From the NCBI GenBank assembly GCA_030704615.1, contig CM060731.1, forward strand, positions 20,770,001 to 20,834,000: a stretch of 64,000 nucleotides of DNA, read 5' to 3'. The number at the start of each line of letters is the position of its first letter. The stretch's first letter is position 1. Under the pieces are notes generated by a model. The model was not told the origin of the DNA, ran no database searches, and was given only the letters and a program-made list of their open reading frames with translations. The stretch comes from Takakia lepidozioides (Eukaryota; Streptophyta; Takakiopsida; Takakiales; Takakiaceae). Made by a program: the position numbers and the translations under genes. Below, one piece after another: positions 55,544-64,000 of the stretch.

Positions 55544-55573
55544 CAAAAGTCCAGAAATAGTTAAAATAGTGTT
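55544..55573 (-). repeat. TE2 right terminal inverted repeat
   Basis: Reverse complement begins AACACTATTTTAACTATTTC. The 25 bp inside the end form a hairpin with a TTTCTGGAC stem. It is followed by the CTAT duplication. Confidence 0.8.
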
Positions 55574-55577
55574 CTAT

Positions 55578-56255
55578 ACAGAGCATGACCATGTTGCAGG
55601 CCATGGACCAAAGCTCTCTCTCCTTCAGATCTCTCCTCCGAGGTTTTCACCTACAGGAGTTTGCAAAGTGCAGTCATGTCGGCAAATTGTTTGTATTGTC
55701 TCTAAGATACAAACTTGTAACTTAACTAAGCTATTGGGGTCGTTGGATGCACGACTTCAAGAGGAAATACGGGGCCCATCTAAGTCAATATTCTAGCCGT
55801 ACTTTTGTGCATAAAATCGGATAAGCTCGAAGACTTACTCCAGCGTGTCACAGTGTGGACAAAAGGGAAGGTGGAGAAATGAGCACCAGCTTGCCACTGT
55901 TCCCCAGCATTTGGCCATTACAACTGCCAGAAGTCCCCGTCTTCTCTGGGACCTGGAAACTGCCCCACAAACTCATGAAATGTCACAAGCTTGCAAAGCC
56001 TTCATTCCATCTGGACCGATTGTCCCCAGGAGGATTAATTGATGGTACAACTAGCAAATGGCCCAAAACAATCTAAGGGTTAAAAAGGGCCAGCACCAAA
56101 CAACCAAATGAAACTTGAAGCCAAGAATTACACTTTACAGCTTATCCAGTGGGGGTGGCAGGGCCTCCGTTGATCCTCAGAATGATTCTGTGCCACTGAC
56201 TGCAACATCAGAGAAGCGCGCATGCCCGCTTACAAAGAATTTAGTTGCTGCATCG
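55578..56255 (-). other. 3' flank and probable 3' UTR of the right TRP gene
   Basis: No separate gene. It lies between the TE2 insertion and the TRP stop codon; TE2 therefore inserted within about 0.7 kb of the TRP coding end. Confidence 0.45.
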
Positions 56256-59200
56256 TTAGTAGTCCAACTCTGTTTGCTGCTCAGCTGCTTGGGCTTTCCA
56301 ATAAGAATGTGCCTGTGTCACCCTCTCCAGTAGCTCTTCAGGCACTGGCTCCCCCCTGCGCTGATGTGGTGCGATTCGAGCGGTGTGTACAAGTGTCTTC
56401 CATTTGTCCTGTACCATAAAACCTATACATTAGCTCTTGAAAGGGGGTAAATCTGGGTATCCAGTTTCAATCACAGGTGACCTTGGCAAACCTAAGGCCA
56501 CTCGGTAACGAGTCTCGGAAGCAGTTGAGAGGGGTAAAGTACCAAACCAGAATGTTTTGCCTGGTACAAGGGTGTCTTTGTGTGTCTCATCTCAAGTTGC
56601 AAACTTTTAAGATTGCAATGAGTGCCCTTATGCCTGCTGAAAACCGAAGTTCCAGCCATTAATCAAGACATTAACCAAAGACTTCAGCAACAAGCCCCAC
56701 ACACAAACCACAAACTACCAATAGGAGGTCAATCCTCCATTGGGCAAGGCATCCATGAGGGTAGACCTGAAGGGTTGGAAGCCGACACTCGTCCCTCAGG
56801 TGTGCACATCCTGTGTGATATACCTAGCAGTGCTGCCAATCCAGCAGTGACCTTCGTTTCAAAAGTCTCCATGTCCTACATATCCTTGCTGGGTCATGTA
56901 CCAGCCACTCCGGCAGGAGGGAGTGGATAGCCATGGGAAAAGGGAGAGGAGAGAGAGAGAGAATGAATAAGTCTTCAATGCTCATGGAAAGCCCAAAGAG
57001 CAGCGAAAGTCTACACCTGCAGCAGTGTCAAAAGATGCAAATACATCTCACATACATCAGCATGTACGTCAACTAAAACATATGTCAGTGGGCTGAAACC
57101 CTGCAGAAATGTGCAGTTCTCATGACTGTTCTTTGAGATTACATATTCAAGGACATCAGTCATGGTCAGGCATCAGCTGAAAGGTTTCCCTATTGACGTG
57201 ATTCTTAATCAAGCAAGACTCTTGAACACCACAAACATGAGCTTTTAAAGTTCTGCAGACCATTGATCACAAAGTGACACATGCTTTCAAATGCTTGAGC
57301 TTCTGGCATTTAACTGAGGGTAATCACAACCAAGGGTATTGAAGCCATTCAGCCAGCTCCTTCTCTGACAGTAAAATAGACTTACTCAACTCATGTCCAT
57401 GACTCGATGCACGTGGCCAGCTCCATGTACCAACCAGGCTCACATAGTAACCATATTGTAAAGCCTATACCCCAGACACAGCGTAGAGGATAGGGGCTTT
57501 CTCAGTGAAGAATCATTAATTGTCGAGTTCAACTACAAGAGGAAAACAGCTTCTAATGCAGGAGAACCAGTCAGGGCGCAAAGTGCTGGTGGTATGTTCA
57601 GTGATCTTCACCAGTGACATCCTAACTATATGCGGTTGGTACAAACATTCTGGATATGTACCAACTCTGTTAGCCTTTCACAGGGAGCAAAGGGAGAAAA
57701 ATGGCATTAAAAGGACACCTTCAGATCAACGTAGGTCCGATGCTTGGCCTGATCAAATGCCCGCAACTTCACATCACGCCACCTGAACACACATGCCAGT
57801 AGCTGCTAAGAAATTGACCCAAGCCTTACACATAAGGTATCATAACAGCATCACAACACACACAGGAAAGTCAACTTCACTGGAGAGAGGGAGAGCCATA
57901 CATGCCATTGCCTTATGACCAAGCACGTGAATCCCAGTTCACTGGTGGCGAGGAGACTAAGGTGGGAAATAGAGAATTGAGGGACAGAGGCACACAAACA
58001 CACTTTCTTCACTTCTCTCTTCCTCAAGGGCAACAACAAGGACCCAGACTCGACCAAGGTATGCACTTCTCAATTTGTTTTCCTTTTATTTGTTCAGTTT
58101 CTGTGGCAGAACATGATATGTGCATGTAAAGCTACTTGGTCGAATGCATTGTGGCGCTCTGACTACTCTCTCCCTCAGCTTTAAGACTTCCTGAAACAAT
58201 CAGGATTGATTTTGTTGATGGTCAAACACAGTTGGACCAACCAGAAAAAAAATTTACCTCCCACCAACACATCCAATACCTGCCAGTACCGAGCTTCTCA
58301 ACAGCATGAACAAGCACCTCCACCTCAGCAACACTAAAAGGGCGGCGCACGCGGCGCTTGCCAATATCGAGAGCACGCGACTTCTGTCGCAAGGGCACCA
58401 GTGCCATGCCCGGTAAGTTCTCCCCACTGCCCATGCTCGGGTGCAGAATGATAGCCCCTGATCCTCCCACTATGGAGTTGTGTGCAACATTATGGGACAA
58501 AGTGGGAGGCGGCTCCAGCTCATTTTTGGCCCGGCGACTGGCATCTGCTTGTGCCCGGATTGCTGCCAAGGCCCCTGCAGCAGCCACCCGTGTAGAGTGA
58601 GGGGAGAGGGACATCTGCTCATTGAGGTGCGACTTGGGCTTCATTCCATTGCACCCTTTCAACGAGTCATCAGGTGTTACAGACAGTGCAATGCCTGACC
58701 GCTTTCCGTCAATGTACCCTTGTTGGTCCTCAGGCATAGGGGCTCCATATACCACATCAGTCTCCCCTACCATTCCGTTGCCCTTGCTGGACCGTCCTTT
58801 CCCAGGACAACTCCCTCCTACCTCGGCATCACCAGAGACTCCTGAGACCCCAAAGACCGGATACCTGCAAGCAGAATGGTCAAGAAGGGTTAAAGAACAG
58901 CCAATTGCAGAATGTCATTACTGAGTCCAATGTATCTCTGCACAACATAACACAATGGCTTTGAGACACAGCTAACAATAGCTTAACGGCCCGCCCAATT
59001 GACGTGCGTCTTCTCTCTCGTGAAATCTTCAGAGATACCCATTAATACCTATGGAGACTGCCCCAGGACCAGTGACACTACCAAAAAGGATGAGCCTCCC
59101 GGGGCAAAGCACTTACTAAGGGGGGAGGAGCAATAGAAAGACGGAAAGACAAATGAAAACAGAGACAGTGAGAAAAAGGGGATTGACACAGCAAACACAG

Positions 59201-62200
59201 CAGGTGGAAGCATACCCGGGTGCTGTCTGATTTGCGGCACGAGAGAGAACAAGCAGAGGGTCTTCAGAGGTGGCAGATGGAGAGGTGGGTACGGGACTAG
59301 GTTCCAGCATGAAGCCAAGTGACTCTGGCTTTGCACAGCGAGAGATACCCATCTGAGAGAGAGTAGCCCCCTCATCTGGAACCTTCTTGCCTTGCAGGAG
59401 CACACGCACACGCAGGCCCTCTCCAAGCAGATTCATGGCCGCATCCATCACCGCTTTCTGTGACTCAGTGAGACACAAGAGTAATCACTTTGTCCGTCTG
59501 GAAATTTGAAGCAATGTGATGAAGGAGAAACTAACAGTTAACTGTAAGGATAATGCTCCCACACATTCACGCCCAATTTTTACTTGAATTTTGGTGCTGC
59601 TGCTGTGGCATGTGGCACAACAGGCAAGCGTACTAAATGCCAACATACAATTGATAGGTCAAGTTAGACACCAACGCCCAGCAGACTAGTCTATTAGTGC
59701 CTTGAATCCAAGTTAGATCTTAAAGATGTACAGAATCCACAATCGCTCAACTGTATACTGCTATACAGAGTGATCTAATCAGAAGAACAGTCGATCCTAG
59801 TAGGAAATGTCACATTGCACAATATTCCCTATTAGTATCCTTTCTGAGAAAAACTGACTGTGATCAATGCAAAACCAGATGGACAAGAGGCAAGCTTGCC
59901 TTAAGGCTCGCAACAGTAGCTGATTCTGGTAAATCCACACAGAGCTCTGGAATAGTAAATGATTTGATGCTGAGCTTGACTGCAGCAGAACAAAGAAAAT
60001 AAATCAGCACAGACCCCTCTCCTTAGTGGGTGTGAGAGAAGCTTAAACCCACAGAAGTACATTAGACTGAAGTATAGTATAACACACCAACCAAACCAGA
60101 CAGACAGCAAAATCAATCATAAAGCAATGCACTATGAAGTTATAAAGGTGTACTACACATCTCAGCCTACGTTACCATTTTCAGGGTGGTTTTGAGGAGC
60201 CGAGTCATTCTGGAACAGCTTAAACTTCTGAAAAGAACTCATCTGGACCTTACTGTCCTCTTAAAATCGAGATTGTTAAGTATAATGAACTATAAGTTCA
60301 GGATCATGTATCTGACTAGGAAACAACTCAAACCACCTAACAGGCGTACCATTTGGTTCCATAGACTTCTTAGAGCACAGCTTTGAAGGGCCCTTCACAG
60401 TAGGAGAAGACACCACGCTAGCAGCTTTTGCTGCAAAAATATGTGAATTTGTCACCCTTCAGCTTCACAACATCGGAAGGTCCACCTTTTCTACTAGAGA
60501 GGCACACAGTTTATTCAGGCCCACATCCTTCCTAGAACTTCCACAAAACAAACTGGAACATCATGACAAATTCCAACTACACAATCACACATCCCCATGG
60601 AGGGAGCCCTAGCAACCAAAACAGAGATAGCAACATAGCAACTTCACAAAGGAGAAGATTACCACTGCGGAGCTTAGCTGCAGCTGCAGGGGGCTCATCA
60701 TCCACACAATTGTATCCCAACTCCACAAGCTTGTTGGTATTCACATGCAACATTGGAGAGGGATTTGCACTTCCATCCACAATCTTCCTTTTCTTGGCTG
60801 GCAGCCCTCTGGCAGTTCGTTGCCGTGTGAAGGCGGCTATCCCACCAAAGACAGCTTCATTTCCAGACATTGCCTCTGGAGACCAAATTCAGAAAATGTT
60901 GAATACAGACCCCCTTAGCTTGCTGTGTGCAAGCCTCCTAGAAGTCCGGTATCAACCATCAATACGCAGCTTTGGAAATCATTATTTCTAGTTGTTAACC
61001 ACAATGATAGATGCCTTGCATCATAAAAGTTTAGGTTCAGATATTTTCAGTTACAGAGAGAGTCAACAGATGGATTATTGTCCAACACAGAGTCACTTCC
61101 TACCTTCGCTTGAGCCTGAATCTGTTGACTCCATGTCAGTGTGCATGCACTTAGACCTTTTGCCTGAGCCCCGGCTATGCTTCACTGCTTTGGCAACCTT
61201 ACGGGCTTTCATACCCTTTCTGTATGAATCATTCAGCTTTCCTGTCGTTGTCTCTGGCAGACAGCGGTGGGAAGACTGATGGCTGTTGATCTTCTCCTTC
61301 CTGGAAAATTTGGCATTCCTCTTGCTCGCAGCACTCTCCAACATGTCGCTTTCACTCCCCACGGCCCCTGGAGCGGCAACCTGCGAAACTCCTGATGTCA
61401 CAACTGTAGGTGAGTTGTTTGCATTGAGAATTATGGTCTTATCTTCCAGTTCCATGCTGGCTCCATTTTCCTCCCTTATTTCGGCCACATGAACAGACAT
61501 TGCTGGTTTCAAGTCATCACTTATCCCTGTGATATTGCCATATGGTTCTGACTCTGGAACTGGGCTGCCCGATTTCTTTACCACAACTTCTTGGACAGGA
61601 CCCCATCCAGCCTTGAACTCTCCTAGCCCTCGAGAGTATTCCATCTTTGCTTCTGAGACATCACTCAATGTACTGTGCTGCCCTGGTGAGCATGGTGGGC
61701 TATCATGTGCCCCACATGGCCGGTGGACCACCATTTCACTTGATGACACATCCTCCACAGAATTCAGGGTTGCTGGCCTCTTGTCTTTCATTACTTCCTC
61801 TGACCCAACCCCTTCAATGTAAGGTTCTACACATTCACCTGCAGGGCATTGCTTGATCGCTGTGCCTCCAAGGGACTCTGCCAACGAAACAGATCCCAGC
61901 CTTGAAGCAGGATTGCCACTTAACTGACTAGTATCAGAAACAAGTGGCGTTTCCTGCATGAGATTCTCCCACCAAATTAGTTATCATGGGTCTCTGGCAT
62001 ATTTAGCCTCTGAAACTTTTTCACCAAATAGGCACTCGACATCTGGCTGCGGAAGAAGTGTGCCCCAGGCATTCAGGGCATCCAGAGGTGTCCCTCACTT
62101 TACTGAGGATTTTTATCACATGCATTCATGGCAAAATTGAACCAACTACTCTCTCACCATCTGAGTCTGACCACTTTACCTGGTAAATCAGGGAATATAT

Positions 62201-63485
62201 GTCTACATGAAAGGCTGCACAAAACAACCAGTGGCACAGATACAGAAACCTACAGGGAGCACTTACATCAAGACCCGCTTCAACTATAAAATCCGGCATC
62301 ATCTGATCCCCATGTACAGAAAGAGTTCTCTGTACAGGTGCAATATTGCCTTCATCCAATGGAATGTCTTTAACAACAGCCACATTGCTTTCCTCCTGCA
62401 ATAGACCAAGTGCAACAGGCTCACAGTTTGCAGTTCTGACATCATCATTGTCTTTTGTTGCATCAGCCTCACCTTCACCTGCCCCATCAATCTTCAAGTC
62501 CCCTTCTTTCCTACTTGCTTCATCCAGGGCATCCAGACACGGGATAAGGGAAGAAATTGTTGCAGGCTGCGTTCCATCTGGCAAAACCTGGTTTAGCAGA
62601 CCTCCTATGCCTGTTAATTGCAAGTCCATCCCTGATGAAAACTTTCCTTCAACTTTCTCTGGGTCACCCAGTGTGGCCCCATCCTGCTCCTCTCCAACGC
62701 CAGCATTGTCTAGGAACTGGCCAGCCACAGTGGCTAACAGCTCAAAGAATCCTGTGCGGTCCCCAAAGTTGGACTGTCGTTGTGCAGCTTCTCCTCGCCC
62801 CTACAAAAAAGGGAACCGCATGCAACATTTCACAGGAAGGACAACCAGCTCGTGCTCGCAATGTAACTCAAGTAACACATCTGTGTAACCGAAAATGAAG
62901 GAAGCAAACTTAAAATATCCAGCCATTTACAGAGCCCCAAGAGGAAGCAACAGCAACTCAAATCTAAACACTCCACCATCCATTGCAGGCAGTAAATGTG
63001 AAATTGCTGGAGGCAGTTACTAGGGAGAAAACATTTCTCCGATCTGTTAAACCAAAGCTTTTCCTTTCACATAGGCAAATTTGAGAAGCATGCGAGCTTG
63101 ATACGAGTAGAAACTGTGCTAAGGATGCTTCTGTGGTGAGATCACCAATCCAGATTCGCTGCAGCTCCTGCAGGAGCAAGATTTGGCATGACCTGGACCA
63201 CAATCTAGAGAAGAATTTTGCCAACACAAATTCCATGTATCAATGCAGATCCTATAGAACAAGAAAATTATGCTAGCATTTTAAGTGCACAGGCTGCCAG
63301 TTCTATGGCTCATATAATTCACCGCAATAAAAAACAGATCCCTCCATAAAAAGCAGAAATGAGAAAATATGGACAGAGAGAATGTCAGCAAAAGTCCATA
63401 CTCGAGAAGAGCGCATTGCTCGAGGCAGGGCGGGTCCATTGTAGCCAGGAAAATCACCTACTACCTTCCGACCTTGAGCATCCAT
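56256..63485 (-). CDS. TRP: Telomere-repeat-binding protein, TRP family (right paralog, complete)
   Basis: Nine exons (minus): 63402-63485, 62267-62800, 61104-61953, 60663-60875, 59900-59979, 59216-59457, 58280-58864, 57719-57782, 56256-56408; 2,805 nt, 934 residues. All junctions keep frame; eight introns use AG acceptors, seven GT donors, and intron 5 uses GC. Exon 1 has GYNGPALPRAMRSSR and exon 2 FFELLATVAGQFL. Exons 5-6 encode the Ub-like domain (LSIKSFTIPELCVDLPESAT, LLGEGLRVRVLLQGKKV). Exons 7-9 encode the telobox Myb domain: RRPFSVAEVEVLVHAVEKLG, WRDVKLRAFDQAKHRTYVD and LKDKWKTLVHTARIAP. VDLKDKW is the telobox signature that reads TTTAGGG in the major groove. Nuclear telomere binding is the known family role. 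It is longer than I recall for flowering-plant TRPs, mainly through the acidic middle exons 2-3. Confidence 0.93.
59458..59899 (-). other. TRP: GC-AG intron of the right TRP gene
   Basis: The donor is AAG|GCAAGC (exon end 59900) and the acceptor GAGTCACAG|AAAG (59457). The join gives VASLKKAVMDAAMN, which is in phase and conserved in the Ub-like domain, so the GC donor is required. Confidence 0.8.
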
Positions 63486-64000
63486 CCTTCCTCACATTAC
63501 CCTTGCATGCAACCCATATCCAATCTCCCAGCAATCTGACAAACTTTGTACCAAAATCCCTGTGCCTTAGTTGACACTAAAACAGTCTTGCCAGGTTTGC
63601 AAAAAACCTTCAGTTCCCTCTTAGCATACTGATATAATGAGGGCCTTCATTGTCCTTCAAATGAGTGCTCCCTGGCACATGCAACGCAGTCTGGGACCAA
63701 ATAACATGCCAGATTAGTATGTAGTTCAATCAAAACATTCTGAATACGTCAAAAGCCTTGCAATTGATCTCACTGAAGCTCCCAATGCTGACCCTTACCT
63801 GAGAAAATAGTAACCTCTCTAAGAACTCTCACCATGATCAGATGCAGCCTCTATACAACGAGCAAACATCAGAATGTCTACACAGATATAAATGAGAAAA
63901 TTAGAAATCACTCCTAATAAGAAAAATCGAAAACCCTGGACAAATCATAGTCATGCTTCTGAGACTCATCCAACACAAGGCTCTGGCAAAATCCTTGTTA
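63486..64000 (-). promoter_or_regulatory. 5' leader region of the right TRP gene
   Basis: No coding region supported. It shares patches with the left TRP upstream region (CCTTCCTCACA next to the ATG; CAGATTAGTATGTAGT near 63712), so it belongs to the duplicated unit and probably holds 5' UTR or an intron. Confidence 0.45.

Larger units (their letters stand above)
21877..55573. mobile_element. TE2: unclassified TIR DNA transposon (about 8.65 kb native, expanded by nested retroelements)
   Basis: The ends match as inverted repeats of 30 bp with two mismatches, starting AACACTATTTTAA and containing TTCTGGACTTTTG. The flanks carry CTAT directly repeated (21873-21876 and 55574-55577), a 4-bp target duplication. 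Without element H (27631-52676) the element is about 8.65 kb. It carries subterminal telomere-like repeats on the left, a minus-strand gene (24.1-27.6 kb), a plus-strand gene (52.98-55.2 kb) and several copies of one hairpin in gene-flanking or intronic positions. I cannot match it to a named superfamily. Both genes are broken by stops or truncation. Confidence 0.75.

Overview
The window looks like nuclear DNA of a land plant. It carries intron-rich plant genes for telomere-repeat-binding proteins (TRP family, Ub-like domain plus telobox Myb), a fragment of a phytochrome-interacting bHLH factor, TTTAGGG-like repeats and plant-type Ty3/Gypsy elements. The mix of transposons (HECT-encoding, integrase-like and unclassified TIR elements, and a retrotransposon with a DNA methyltransferase) suggests a non-flowering lineage such as a fern, lycophyte or moss. 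That placement is inference.

Layout. Two TRP paralogs lie in tandem on the minus strand. The left copy (exons 1-4 at 50-2828) runs off the left edge. The right copy (56256-63485) is complete: I can trace nine exons giving a 934-residue frame. Everything between them is spacer and transposons. 2829-8467 holds the left TRP promoter region, unremarkable spacer and a YJU2 splicing-factor pseudogene. 8468-21475 is a 13.0-kb DNA transposon (TE1) with about 0.5-kb terminal inverted repeats and a CATAC target duplication. It contains decayed integrase-like and HECT ubiquitin-ligase genes and a captured PIF gene fragment, and a small hAT element sits inside its left TIR. 21877-55573 is a second DNA transposon (TE2) with 30-bp TIRs, a CTAT target duplication, telomere-like subterminal repeats, repeated 24-28 bp hairpins and two divergently transcribed decayed genes.

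TE2 was interrupted by a Ty3/Gypsy element (H, 27631-52676, minus strand, 555-bp LTRs). H was itself interrupted between protease and reverse transcriptase by another Ty3/Gypsy element (Ins, about 12 kb). An inversion of about 6.7 kb (33.52-40.28 kb) then scrambled both. Read across the inversion, Ins encodes gag, two zinc knuckles, protease, a C5 cytosine-DNA methyltransferase with motifs in canonical order, reverse transcriptase, RNase H, integrase and a terminal PHD finger. This copy is dead: the methyltransferase catalytic Cys is Tyr, and most in-frame stops are explained by C-to-T or G-to-A transitions.

Removing TE1 and TE2 brings the two TRP genes to about 6.7 kb apart. The only genes likely to be functional are the TRP pair; the rest is a nested, decaying transposon landscape.
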